A DNA stretch of 64,000 nt from Diplodia intermedia (Eukaryota > Ascomycota > Dothideomycetes > Botryosphaeriales > Botryosphaeriaceae): positions 62,001 to 126,000 of the forward strand of contig JAKEKT010000071.1 in NCBI GenBank assembly GCA_021495925.1. The letters are read 5' to 3'. The notes beneath the pieces were generated by a model that saw only the letters and a list, made by a program, of their open reading frames with translations, searched no databases and had not been told where the DNA came from. Positions 44,520-56,375 of the stretch are shown here, one piece after another. How positions within the stretch are numbered: the first letter of the stretch is position 1; each line of letters starts with the position of its first letter. A program made the translations under genes and the position numbers.

Positions 44520-46075
44520 CTGGGGAATAGGGGATGCGATGATACCTTTTTTCTTTTCTCTTTTTGAGAGAGAGATTCCTTTTTTCTGTTCTTTTCTGCC
44601 TTGGGTCCGGTATATCGAAGGGCGGTTGAAGCCCAATGGGCGGATGAAAAACGGCGGACGATATCAGGGATGCACAATGCTCTACGGATGTTATTGTTTT
44701 GAGGGTGTCTACAGACGTTGACAATAAATAAGATGAATTGTCACAGGATGTTAACAGAAAGCAATACCTTCAAGAGCATGTCTAGTAAGAAGACATTGCA
44801 TCCCACTGCTTATGTGATCCACTGACCGCTGTGTGACTGCATCATGTTCTTTCCCCGGCCCATGACGCGCATCAAAGTGTTTAGGATACAGCAGCCTGAA
44901 CAAGCTCTCGCAACCCAGCTTGGAAGAAAGAAAAAGTCGAACCTACAGGAGACGAGTTCGGGATATAATGGTGCAATGGCCCGACGGCGGTGAAATGAGG
45001 AATCCGGTGGAAAGAGCCAGGGGCGGGACCTTCTATTTCCGGTGGGGCGATCCCGGAGGCGGATCGCACAGATCTGTCGGAGCATGATTTCATCGCGCTG
45101 AGACACCAACTTTGACCACCTCAACCTCACACGAAACACCACCACTTCTACACCGCCAGGCGAGCTGTCGACAACAGCCTTCTGGGAAAGGAGCGTACAC
45201 ATGGCAACTGGCACCTGCGCCCATCCTCGCAGGTCTTGATCAGCATGCGCGCTGGTTCCCAGCGACCACCTGCATCGCGGCGAATCCGACAGAGCCACGA
45301 CGATCACGGAGCATTCACTTGAAAGCGATGCGATCGACGCTCTTCGTCGGCAGCGGAGCCCCGGATTCGGCATGCTTCGCGTGGACGGCTGATGGCCAAT
45401 GTGCACTTTGGCATGGCTGCTATCATTTTGCCATCATCTGCATCGCGATCCATGCCCTCAGCCCCGTTGCGCGTGGCCCGGATGCTGTGCCATCCGATCC
45501 ACTAATGACGTCTGGCCCTTGTTTCGGCCGCCGCCTTCAGGGACCGTTGCGTGGTTGGCTCATCGCCTGCTGCCGCCCACACCGTTGGAACGATCACTAG
45601 ACGAATCAGACAGACAAACAGTCACGTCGCCCCTGAGAGTTTGAACGTCTTCACCAGTCTCGATTCGCAATCCGCCACCGTGCGAAGATTGCCATCGCCC
45701 ACATCGTCGATCTGCTCACAGTGCTTGGCTCATCACCCAGCTGCTGGCGGGTAAACCCGCCAAGCAAGGTAACCAGCCCCACAAGCTTTCTCGGCATTCC
45801 ACTCGAGCCTTGGTTCCGTGCAGAGCTAGAAGCCGTTCGTCCAAGGCCTTGACTCTTCTCGCTTCTTCCCGCGGCGTCACTTCCAAGCGTGGCGCACCGC
45901 GCAGCTTATCCCTACCTCAATCGAAGTCCATGTTCCTAGACAGTCATGACAATCCCTTGCTATTCATATCTTCAGGCGACTGACATCAGGTTTGGTTGCC
46001 TTGCTCCCATTTCCCTTTATTACTCGTGAAGGCCTTGTTTCTCCACACATCAGATTGTTCCTGTTTCCTGCCAAC
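44520..46075. other. Intergenic region between the small secreted protein and aquaporin genes
   Basis: 1.56 kb. A T-rich stretch directly after the stop at 44519 is probably 3' UTR. Some open frames of about 160-200 codons near 44.8-45.6 kb have random composition and are not called. No RNA gene was recognised. Confidence 0.55.
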
Positions 46076-48422
46076 ATGCCCCTTTCACCGGAAGATGGTA
46101 CCGCCCCTTTACACTTTGCAAGTACGGATTCGCACTTGTGACCGTACTTCCAACTCTACATGTATACTTACTTTTCGCAGGCGATCAACGAGGCCTTTGG
46201 CTTGACCAGAGCAGCCCGTCTCAAGGGCCCTCAACCAGCGATCTCTCTGGCTTCCAAAGGAACCTGAGTGATGACGAAAATGCTTCGGAGCGAGACTACC
46301 AGCATCTACTGTCCCCTGGGCAACGGAACCAGGCCAGAGGGACCGCTACCCACACCAAACGTGACCCATCGGTGCAAGCCAAGGATGAGAAGATTCACGA
46401 GCTTCTGGCTCTGATGGAGAAGAGTGAGAGGCAGATTCAACAGCTTCTTCGATCACAGCAGGCTGTACATGATGTTGTGGGAGACATAATGCCGCAAGAA
46501 CTGCCACATGTTGCCCTGTCGAAGTCGAGAGATTATAATGGTAAGTGAACATCTTTCAGAGGTAGCTCCTGTCTATCGAAGAGGATGGGAACGCCTTAGA
46601 GTGTGGTACTCTTGGCAATTCTCGTCCGGGAATAGCCGTAGCTCTCAATTCTCTATACCTTCTCCTGCCTTATTACCTACCGTTGTCAGCTCTTCTTTCT
46701 AGCTACCTGAAGCTGCACTGTCATGTCTTGGTCAACTGTGTTTCAGCTACCTCTAACGTAAAGATCCAGAAGAACAACAGCACAACCTCCGCCGTGACGG
46801 CAGTCAGAGGACTACCGACTCAAAGTGGTCAGAAATGCACGACGCATCAGCTCGACCGGAGGAGCCTTTTCGTATGCCTCCTCATGCGAAGTTTCAACCT
46901 CCCATCGACGATGAGTACTACCAGCTGAACCCTTGGTACGGGCAACCACCAAAGCGCCCTGTATTCGGTCTTGGTGGCCCGCTGCCTCATACTGTCCGCG
47001 GCCCCGGCAAAAACTCAGACAAAGAAGCTCTCCCGAAGCAGGATCCGGAGATGGGGCAAGCAAACCCGCAGAACTCAGAGAAAGTCTCTCAACCTTTGTC
47101 GAGGAACAAGCCTAGCCACAGTCTGGCCAAGAACTTGCCACACCAGCGAAGTCGCAAGCAGAAACATACATCCAGGCAGAGACCGCAACGCACGGCTACC
47201 GTCGAGAGCCCGGAAGAGACGGAGGCGCGCGAAAACTACAACGAAAAGGTGGCCGACGAAGACCAAGCTGCCGCAGAGGGACCTACTTCAGAGAGTGGCG
47301 AGTGGTTATCTCAAGGAAATGTGAACCCTTTTGCCAGCCTCGACAGAATTGGAGAAAACTACGATGCTGGGGAAGACGACAACGATGTCGGCCGCAGCGA
47401 CAATGCAAAGGCTCGCGGACAAGATGAGCAAGAGCCCGACAATACCGAATGGGCCATCGACTCTGAGCCTATCGGACAATATGAGCACAACAAGGAGGCA
47501 GAGACTGGCGAACAGAATCCAAACGAGCTGCGCAATTGGTGGGCCAGGATACGTGCCAAACACCCCGAACCACTTGCCGAGTTTCTTTGTGTAAGTCATA
47601 TGCTGTAGCATCACCCCGGGCCCACTTCGAATTCTGACCTTCTCGCAGACATTGGTTTCAATCTTCCTCGGCATGTGCGCGACGCTACAGGTCAGCCTTG
47701 CGGATGGCGAGTACGGCAACTACGAGACCAGCTGCTGGGCGTGGGGCATCGCCTTCATGTTCGGCATCTACCTGGGCGGCGGCGTGTCGGGCGCGCACAT
47801 GAACCCGGCCATCTCGCTCTCGCTGTGGATCTTCCGCGGGTTTCCGCGCAAGCAGATGCTCATCTACTGGGGCTGCCAGCTGCTCGCGTGCATCTGCGCC
47901 GCCGCGCTCGCGTTCGGCGTCTTCCACGACACGATCCGCTACGTCGACCCGGGGTTGGTGGACACAGCCACGTCGTTTTACAGCAAGCCGCAGACGTGGG
48001 TCAGCCCGACGACGGCCTTCTTCACCCAGTTCATCGCGGCCTCGGTCATGATGATGAGCGTGCTGTCGCTCGGCGACGACCAGAACAACCCACCCGGGGC
48101 GGGGCTGCATGCGTTCGTCATGGGCTTGTTGGTGACGGCGCAGAAGATGACGCTGGGGTACAACACGGGCGTCGCGCTCAACCCGGCCAGCGACTTTGGC
48201 CCCCGTCTCGTGTGCTTGATGGTGGGCTACAACACCGACATGTTCACGGAGCGCGGGTGTTGGTGGCTGTGGGGCCCGTGGGGCGCGACGATTTGCGGAA
48301 GCATCGCGGGTTGCTGCATGTACGATTCGCTCGTGTTCGTTGGGAGCGAGAGTCCGGTCAACTACAAGATGCCGGGGCACCTGAAGGATAGGGTGAAGAA
48401 GACTATGAAGTTTGGCAACTGA
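46076..48422 (+). CDS. Aquaglyceroporin-type MIP channel with long N-terminal extension
   Basis: Membrane channel of the major intrinsic protein family, expected to pass glycerol or other small solutes. Exons are 46076-46097 (22 bases), 46181-46540, 46764-47590 and 47649-48422, giving 660 residues. About 390 residues before the first helix are hydrophilic, with a heptad-like DEKIHELLALMEKSERQIQQ and low-complexity Glu/Asp/Asn/Arg-rich segments. This layout recalls the yeast Yfl054c-like group. The pore domain starts at TLVSIFLGMCATLQ. The first NPA box is GAHMNPAISL. The second is GVALNPASDFGPR: the Asp typical of glycerol channels is present, but the position after NPA, almost always the pore Arg, is Ser. 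The C-terminal tail is short and basic (HLKDRVKKTMKFGN). Confidence 0.92.
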
Positions 48423-49757
48423 GTACACGGAGCAGCAAGAGGTGTTGGGATGGATACGAAGCAACAGAAAGGGGTCTTGGGTAGTTGACGGTGCCATAAT
48501 GAGGGATGAGAATGGCCTGAAGCAACAAGATGGCCATGGCTCGCTAATTGTTGACAACGGCATCACGATTGGTGGCCCTGTGCGACACTTCGGATTTCCC
48601 GAACATTTCTGGAAGAGCTTAACCGATCGACAGCTCGACCAGGATGCCCGGCCATCGGCGGGAATAAATGTAGGTAACGCAAGGGCTTGGGAGATAGGAA
48701 GTGGTAGCCACTCGTAAACTTTCTGATCGGTCTCATTTCTGAGTGCGGGCCAATTGCTTTTGCTGCGCATCTGAGTGTGGCTCGATATCAGGGCGTTGAG
48801 ATCGGCCGGAAGAAGCGTCTCCGGGGGATTGGGTCGCTCGGTCTCGCTTTCGTGGCCGCTAAACTGTGGCTAACGACATGGCGCGTGATTGGGCCGTTAC
48901 TTCGAGAAGTCAAAAGCGGTGAAGAGCTGCGTTTGTCTGCGGTCCGCACGCCTGCCGGATTGGGTGGAAGCTAGGGGCAAGGATCCATCTGCCTTCGGCC
49001 AGGCCATGTCGAGTGGCATCTGGACGTCGCCATTTCCACGCTCCCTCACACCTGCCTGAAACAGCCGAGCAGTAGCGCCGATCAAACAGGGATAGCCGGC
49101 CAACAGGGCGACGGCAAAACCAAATCGCTGCTGCGACAGCACAGGTAGCGAAAGGCAAGCTTTGGTCTGTAGTCAATCGCTGAAGGATCGTCATCCCCGG
49201 CAACTCGCGCTCCCGAAGGATCAGCATGCGCCGGGGTTTTGGTGTCGCCCTACGCCGCGACCCCACACCCACTGAGTGTCGTCGATATATATCTCCCATC
49301 CTCCGTCGACGCTGCCGAGTGTTGATTCTGCTCCCTTTCTACTGTGGCCTTTCTGCTCCGGCATCGTTCGCGCGCTCTTGCAACCAGCCACGTTCGTGCC
49401 TTCTGCATCAACTGACTCGCTGTACACCCCAACGATTCACGGCCGTCATCGACTCGAACTCTGTCTCGCGCGCGCGCACCGCCCACGCCAGCAAATAAGC
49501 TTATAATCCCACCTCACCTCAAAAACTCGCCCGACCATTCCGAACGCGTCATTCATCAGCCCGACCGTCCGCCACCCTTAATTACCACCTCTGGCCCAAA
49601 ACCCCGTACATATCCGCGCAATCCTGCACACAACTCAACTTTGCCCTCATTGCTCCTGCACTCCTCCCGAACCCCAAGGGCGTTCTCCAGGGGAAAAAAA
49701 TCCAACAAAGAGCCACCTTACGCGGGCGGCGTCTTCTCCGCACGCAATCCAGCAACC
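48423..49757. other. Intergenic region upstream of the cytochrome P450 gene
   Basis: 1.34 kb between two plus-strand genes. C-rich and A-rich patches precede the P450 ATG; no clear TATA box and no gene were recognised. Confidence 0.55.
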
Positions 49758-51721
49758 ATGGCGTCATTATCACCACACCACAACGCAACAACCGTCGGGG
49801 CTTCCTCCTCGCAACAGCAGCACGCCACTGCCATGACGACAAACGGCAGTCTAGTCTCGTACATCACCCTCGGCAACGTCGCCGCGGCGCTGGCGCTGTA
49901 CGTCGTCATCTCAACCCTCGCCACCGCCGTCGTGCGCAAGCCCTTGTATCCACGCGGCGTGCCGTGGGTAGGAGGCGCGAAAAGGGAAGGGGAGAAGGAT
50001 GGAGCGGGAGGAGGTTGGATGGCGGGCGTGCGGGCGATGGTGATGGGTGTAGTGCATATGAGGACGTGGGTGAAGGAGGGGTATGAGAAGGTATGTTCAG
50101 TGTGATTTCACCATCTTCAAATCCACGGCTAGTGAGAGAGGTGAGCGTAAAAGAGAAGGGGAGCAAGGAAGAAAAAGACATCTTGAAGGAGAAACTTGGT
50201 GCAGAAAAGACAAGAGAGAGGACGGGAGCACAAGAAGTTATAACACACAGAGTATGCATGTACTGACCCACAAAACAGTACAGCAAATCCGACCGCACCT
50301 TCATCCTCCCCAGCCAAACGCCCGGTGCCCCGCCCGAACTCGTCCTCCCGCGCAGCCAAATGGCCTGGCTGCTCGAGCAGCCCGACGCCGTGCTCTCCAC
50401 CTCGGCCGCGCACTACGACGCACTGCACGGCGACTACTCCTTCCTCACGCCCGCCCTGCTCGCCGACCCCTACCACGAGCACGTCATCCACCGCTCGCTC
50501 GCCCGCAACCTGGCCACGCTGATCCCCGCCGTCGACGCCGAGGTCCGCAACGCCACCGATGCCGCCTTCGGCCTCGACACGGCCGAGTGGAAGAGCGTCA
50601 ACGTGTGGGACGCGCTGCTGGAGCTGGTGCCGCAGGTCACCAACCGCATGCTCGTCGGCCCCGAGCTCTGCCGCACGCCGTCGTACCTCGCCGGCATGGT
50701 CGGCTTCACCAACGACGTCGTCCGCAACATGCTGCTCTTCACCTTCATCCCCGCCGCGCTCAAGCCGCTCGTCGGGCCCCTGCTCGGCGTGCCCAACTGG
50801 CTGCACTGGAGGCGCACCGCGCGCCACACGCTCCCGCTCGTGCGCCGCCGCCTCGCCGACATGGCGGCCAAGGACGCCGGCGCCCCCGGCTACGAGGACT
50901 GGAAGGAGCCCAACGACTACCTCAGCTGGCACATCCGCCTCGCGCGCCGCGAGGGCCGCGCCGACGAGCTGGACCCCACGCGCGTGACGCAGCGCATCCT
51001 CCCGCTCAACTTCGCCAGCATCCACACCACCGTCATGACGGCGCACGCTGTCCTGCTCGACCTGCTCGCGGCCGACCCCGCCGCCGGCTTCGTCGACGGC
51101 ATCCGCGAAGAGGCCGCGCGCGTCGGCGCCGACGAGGGCGGCGGCCCGTGGACCAAGGACGGCCTCGCCCGCCTGCTGCGCGCCGACTCGGCCATCCGCG
51201 AGAGCATGCGCGTGTCGGCCTTCGCCCAGACGCTCGTCGGCCGCAAGGTCGTCGCGCCCGGCGGCCTCACCAACGCCGCCGAGGGCTGGCACGCGCCGCC
51301 GGGAGCCAAGCTGAGCCTGCCGCTGTGGGGCGCCCTGCACGACGCCGACCTGTTCGAGCGGCCCGACAGCTTCGACGCGTTCCGCCACTCGCGCGAGCGC
51401 GAGGCGTGGGAGGAGGCGCGGCGGGAGCGGGGTGCTACGGGCGGCACGGGCGACCGCGACGAGGGCCTGCGGCTGAAGCAGAAGGGCATGGTGACGACGG
51501 GCGACACGCACTTCCCCTGGGGCCACGGCCGGCACGCGTGCCCCGGCCGCTTCTTCGTCGCGCACGAGCTCAAGATGCTGCTGGCGTACCTGTTCCTCAA
51601 CTACGACGTCAAGCCGCTGGCCGAGCGGCCCAGGACGCGCTGGATCGGCATGAACATCGTCCCCGCCGTGGACGCGCGCATCGAGGTCAGGCGGAAGAAG
51701 GGGACGGTGCCGGCGGCTTGA
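49758..51721 (+). CDS. Cytochrome P450 monooxygenase (ent-kaurene-oxidase-like clan)
   Basis: ER-bound haem monooxygenase; substrate unknown. Exons are 49758-50090 and 50279-51721 with a 188-base intron, giving 591 residues. An N-terminal anchor (LGNVAAALALYVVISTLATAVV) comes after a Ser/Gln-rich start, then a Pro-rich hinge (PRGVPW). The I-helix region is LNFASIHTTVMTAHAV, with the Ser-Ile-His-Thr-Thr form seen in fungal P450s related to ent-kaurene oxidase. The ExxR motif is ESMR. The haem loop is FPWGHGRHACPGRFF with the axial Cys. Exon 2 is very GC-rich, more than its neighbours. The join EGYEK to YSKSDRTFILPS matches the usual beta-1 region. It faces a Zn2Cys6 gene tail to tail. Confidence 0.93.
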
Positions 51722-52315
51722 AACGACGTTTCTTTGATGAGGAAGAAAGATTGGGAAAGAGCCGACGACGACGCTTGATTTCGGGTCGGACCGAGAGGAG
51801 TCGAGACATCCCTTTGGAGTTAGTACATACATGAATGAATACATACATGAGAGAGGAGCGTGGAAAAGAGATGCCGGTTGTACAGGAGATGGATATTTAC
51901 CTGCCCCTAGCAGTGTATAAACCTTGAATTTGACCCGTGTAAGGCTTCGCCAAAAGACCATGATCATTCATTCCTCTTTTTGCTGAGAGAAAAAAAAAAA
52001 GTCAACTATGTGCTTTCACAACGTCGCGTAATAGAAGATGCAGTCTTTCGGAACCATGAATTCCCAACTTCCACACTCATAGATGGCAAAGTCGATTGCT
52101 GACCTGAACATGCGATCATATGTCTCTCTCTCTGTAAGTAGTAGGGTAGATACGAGGCGGTCGAGCGAATATTCAAAACACCTTAAGCCGTTCTCCAGGG
52201 TATCCGTTGCTTCATTTGTTTTGCCAAAATGCAAAAAGGAGGGGCGATGCCATCGGTGTTGTGTGAATAGCGTTTTTGATGACCAAGGCCGAGATGGGAG
52301 ATGCTAAGTGCCGCT
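51722..52315. other. Convergent spacer with repeat copy A
   Basis: 594 bases between the P450 and Zn2Cys6 genes. It holds copy A of the inverted repeat and small ATAC/ATGA simple repeats near 51826-51850. No gene is seen. Confidence 0.6.
51868..51962 (-). repeat. Dispersed repeat, copy A
   Basis: 95 bases whose reverse complement matches 56376-56469 with about 13 mismatches and one gap (roughly 85 percent identity). The differences are mostly C/T and G/A changes. A shared core is AAGGTTTATACACTGCTAG. Identity drops off sharply on both sides. It lies about 150 bases after the P450 stop codon. Confidence 0.8.
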
Positions 52316-54914
52316 TCACAAATCGGTGGGACCAAAGCCCCACAACTCGTTGAGGTCCCAGCCTTGGATTTCAGGAAAGCTGATGATGGGCGGTTGTTGC
52401 TCGGACCCGGGCTGCTGGAACAAAAGTAATCAGTCATAGCGCCGAAAGAACAGAGGAAAGGCGTAACTTGCAGGAATCTGGATGCCATATGGAAGCTGTG
52501 CGCCAGGCATTCCGGGAGTGGCGGTGTATCCAATAGGGCCTAGGGATTGCTGAACAAAGCAGCAGAGTCAGCGGGTTTATCGAAAAGGTGGGTACTAGCG
52601 GAAATCAGCTCACATTGTTGGTCTGTACCGCTTCTAGTGGTATCTCAGGGAATCGTTCTTGGTTGTTCATCATCATCTGGTGTAGCCTCAGAACTCTCTC
52701 CACGTTTTGCTTGAGCACTTTCTCCTTCTCTTCGGGCTGCACCTTGGTGATGAGTAAGTCGTAAGCTGCCGAGATGTGACCCATGTGGCCGAAGCCTGCG
52801 CCAGTGCGGCTAGCCTTTTGCTCGATTAGGACAAGAGATTTTTCGATCAACTCCGCTATGGCAACCTTGTGGTTTTGGAAGAATCGGTAGTCTTGCGACA
52901 AGCTCGACATGAAAGCGGTGTGGATGATTGAAATAGCCGCGCGAGCCGTATCGTTCCAAAGAGGCAACAGCACCGTCTTATTGCCCATCGACATGATTTT
53001 GTAATGTTGATCTATGACAGAGGCTGCCGCGTCGAAACATGCTGTGCGTGAGTATGTATAACGAGAATCGGACCCCGCCTTCCGGGCGAAGGGCTCGTGG
53101 AGCAGGACAAGGAACTGTCGAAGTTGGATGTCGAGAAGCATGCGTGTGATCTTCGCATCTTCTCGGCCACTCCACGGAGGAATTTTCTCCAGCTCTGCTA
53201 CCACCTTCCCCGCGTATGCCATTGTGTCTTCATAACTGAGTGGCGATGCTGCATTGTTCAGTGCCGAGTTGATATCCACTCTTAGCGGCATGCTCTTCGC
53301 TGAAACGTAGAGGTAGGACGTTGCCGTGAACTCCTGAACGGGCCAAGGGGTTGGAGGCCCCTTCCGGGCTGTATTATCAATGTCTTCATCGTTTAAATTC
53401 AGTGGCGGCGACGTGTCGGTGAAAAGGCCATGTGACGACGACGGCATGCCCCGGTAGATGGAGCATTGTAGTTCCATTTCGAGCATCGTCCACCAAAGGC
53501 GACGTCTCATTTCTTGGTCGAAGATGGTCGTCTCTTTGATCAGCCAGTTGGGGTCACGATGCAAGCCTGTGGACAGCCCGAAGGTAATCAAGTCTCTGGA
53601 ATGGCCCCAGATCTCCTTCCATTTTATCGAATTGACACATTTGGTCTGCATCAGGAGACATCGAATTTGGTAGTGGCTTAGGTCGGCATGTTTTCGGCTC
53701 TGCAGCGACAACCAGCGATCGATAGCTTCCACCCATTCCATGGCTGTCTCGACCTGGACGGGCCGGTCTGCGCGATAGGTAGTGGGAGGATCAGATGTTG
53801 CAGTGATGACGGTCGACAGGACTGCAAGCACCGTCACCGTGAATTCTGGCCGACGCCTGGGCGGGTCGGACCAAAAGCGTGCGTACTCATCCCAGAAGTT
53901 GGGCGCATGGAGTATCCTGTGGGTAGTCTCAAGGGTGTCAAAGTAGTGCCGCACTAGGTGATCGACGCTGTTTTTGGGTGGGAGGAGTGCTTCTATGTCC
54001 ACAGTCGGGCTTGATAGCAGCTTGTGCTTCTTCCAACGTTCGCGAATCGCCTTAATCTCTGGCCGAGTCTGCATCAAGGCGGGATACTGCTTGAATGTGG
54101 CCTGCATGAATGAACGTAGACCTGGAAACTACAGAAGTTAGAAGAGGAAAGGTCGATCGATATCACGAAGTTGGGTCCTTCTGCAAATGACAGCTCGATC
54201 ATGGTTGGCGGCTCCCATGCTGCGGGGAACATCGTGACGGAAGCGGAGGCGCTGTGTAGCTGTAGGACAGGGCAAGAAGCTCGTGGTACTTACATGTGTG
54301 ATGACGACGCTGGTAATGTTACTTCTGCCGAAATACGCCGTCTTGAACGCCTTGCCTCGGAGGAGCATCGTCTCGCTCTCCTCGGTATTGGCACCGCGGC
54401 GGTTGGAGGAGGTGGGATTAGGCCACAAAAGCTCGTCGCCAGCATGTTGGATTGCCTGGCCGCTGCCGTATGGATCATTGGCCTTACCTTCGAGCTGGGC
54501 GAGGCGACTTTCAAGCTCGGAAATCTTCTTGCGTTGGACAGAGAGCAGATCAGAGCTCTCCCGGGAGCCGTGCTGAGCAGCGTTGGGCGCGGCCGGGGCC
54601 CTAGCGATGGCGTTGGAGCTGGTCGGACTTAAGATGGCAGCCCGATCCTCGTCGCTCTCAGCGACTGGGTGGTGGCCATTGCGAGCACGTGCAGGCGGCT
54701 CTGCACGGGAGTCGTAGGAGCAGGTGTCTGCATGGCCGCCTTTGCGGCAGCGTCCACAAGCGGGATATTCGCGATCACACCGCAGCTTGCGACGGCGGCA
54801 GTCGTAGCAAGAGAGGGCTATCCGGCGCCGCTTGCGGACTTCGGTGATTGTCTCGTCCGGGGAGTTTGAGCGTCGGCTGGAATTGGGCGTGTTCTGAGCG
54901 GCAGCATCAGACAT
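52316..54914 (-). CDS. Zn2Cys6 fungal transcription factor with a GC-AG intron
   Basis: Nuclear regulator; targets unknown. Exons are 54914-54294, 54128-52614, 52549-52472 and 52414-52316, giving 770 residues. The zinc cluster has Cys 36, 39, 46, 53, 56 and 65 (CX2CX6CX6CX2CX8C), followed by a short coiled coil (SVQRKKISELESRLAQLEG). The join at the first intron yields AYFGRSNITSVVITH then FPGLRSFM, the usual entry to the fungal-specific regulatory domain. That domain (MRRRLWWTMLEMELQCSIYRG) spans about residues 250-600. The third intron (52415-52471) begins GCAAGT instead of GT and ends TTCCAG; it is the only join that keeps the frame into the conserved-looking end WDLNELWGFGPTDL. The start ATG is the first before the Ser/Pro-rich leader. 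Confidence 0.9.
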
Positions 54915-55328
54915 TGGGGGCAGATGATCTGATAAGCCGCGGTGCTCGAGAAGAAGACACAAGAAGCAAAACTCGGGGGGGTAGCCTTGGGCCGGGAGCG
55001 GCCTCGGTCTTATGAGCTTGGTGCTCGGACTTAAGCTACAAGGCCGAGGAGGGCGGTGGCCAGCTGCGCGCGGGCTGCACGATGGCAAGGAGGGAAAACG
55101 AGATGGCTTCACGGCATTGGAAGAGCGGAGGGGATGGACACGGTTGCCTTGGGCCACTGCTGACTGGCTCCTGCCTTGGGAGAGCGATTAGTTTAGGCTT
55201 CTGACTAAGCGGGCAGGTGCGGTGCAAGCGAGCGCAACACCAAAACATGCTCATCGCCTCCTTCTTTGCGTCGCCGCTGCAACGACGCGTCAGCATCAAC
55301 CTGCACGCATCCCGAACTCGGCCTCGCA
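54915..55328. other. Divergent promoter region Zn2Cys6/TMEM97-like
   Basis: 414 bases between ATG codons of divergent genes. No TATA box is clear and no gene was recognised. Confidence 0.5.
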
Positions 55329-56174
55329 ATGGACGTCCCGGCCCCAAAGTCGATATTCGCGCGTAAGCGCGACCTGCTGTACCTCTCCTTCTTCGCGATC
55401 CACATTCCAATAGTCTTCTGTAAGTCCCGGACGCCACGGCCAATCCCCCGGACGATCTGCCGCTGACGCGTGGTCGTGGAGGTGTTGACGTCCTTCCCCT
55501 GTATCCCGAATGGATGAAGCCTGAGCCGCTCATGGTCCTGCGCCAGTGGTACATCGACACCTACCAGGATCGCTTCTTTAGCGTTCCACCGTAAGTTTGG
55601 TAGCGTCCACGCGTCGCGCCAGTCTGCCAGCTTGGTTGCATGGGCTAACTTTGGATTGTGAAGGCCGTGGTTTTCCATGTACATATGGATGGAGGTCAAG
55701 ACAACCGCATTGCCAAGCTTTCTGCGTCGCGCTTACACGTGATTAGCTTCTGTACCACGCCCCACTCTCTGCCTGGGCGGTCGGTGCCCTGATGCGCGGT
55801 AAGCGTTCTACTCTTTAATCTAGATGCCTCCTGCTCACTCTACGTCAGATGACCCCAAGGTCCCAATCCATCTGCTCATCTACGCCTGCCAGACGGGCAT
55901 CACCACCATGACCTGTATCGCTGAGTACCTTAGCTGGGATTCGTTCACGAACGAACAGAAGCTCAGTTTGAGCGGCCTCTACGTGCCGTATCTTGCACTT
56001 TGTGAGTGACATTTCCCCATGTGACTATCACAAATTGTCGAAGTAACTTCAAAGTGAGAATATGCAGTCCGCTAACTCACCACAGCCGTGTTCATGGGCG
56101 TCGACATGTTCCGACGGCTTGAAAAGCGCTTGGCCTCGGGCGCTGCTGCATCATCTGCCAAGAAAGAGCTGTAG
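55329..56174 (+). CDS. EXPERA-domain membrane protein (TMEM97/sigma-2-receptor-like)
   Basis: Four-helix ER membrane protein of the EXPERA superfamily, which includes sterol isomerase EBP and TMEM97; a sterol-related or scaffolding role is likely but unproven. Six short exons: 55329-55419, 55482-55590, 55664-55694 (31 bases), 55747-55798, 55849-56001 and 56086-56174. They give 174 residues, the usual size. Helix 1 is DLLYLSFFAIHIPIVF. The conserved loop LYPEWMKPEPLMVLRQWYIDT carries acidic residues typical of the family. PWFSMYIWMELLYHAPLSAW and LIYACQTGITTMTCIAEYL follow. The C-terminus ends in Ala/Ser and KKEL, a possible ER-retrieval type signal. All five joins keep frame, though every exon is short enough to be missed by simple gene finding. 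Confidence 0.9.
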
Positions 56175-56375
56175 GACATGCGATATTCCCGCATGTTGTA
56201 CACTTCTGGTCTCACGCCACAGTCCGAGGAAAGGGTCTTCTCGCATCCAAACCCCCCGACGTTCCTGGAGGAGTAGGCATGTCTATCGTAACAGAGACTT
56301 GGAAAAGCAAATGGAAGATGTTAAGGCAAACTGGTTATGTATGCCACTCAGAGGCTAAGGGCGTGGATCATATGG

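Noticed and set aside
50129..51967. Minus-strand frame of about 600 codons
   Set aside because: Antisense shadow of the very GC-rich P450 exon; the sense strand carries ExxR and the haem loop.
54148..54259. Possible extra exon inside the first intron of the second Zn2Cys6 gene
   Set aside because: An open stretch with plausible splice sites exists, but skipping it gives the family-typical join SNITSVVITH to FPGLRSFM, and including it would need a second intron of only 38 bases.
49758..56174. Secondary-metabolite gene cluster
   Set aside because: There is no polyketide synthase, peptide synthetase, terpene synthase or prenyltransferase in the window, so a P450 plus a regulator is not enough.
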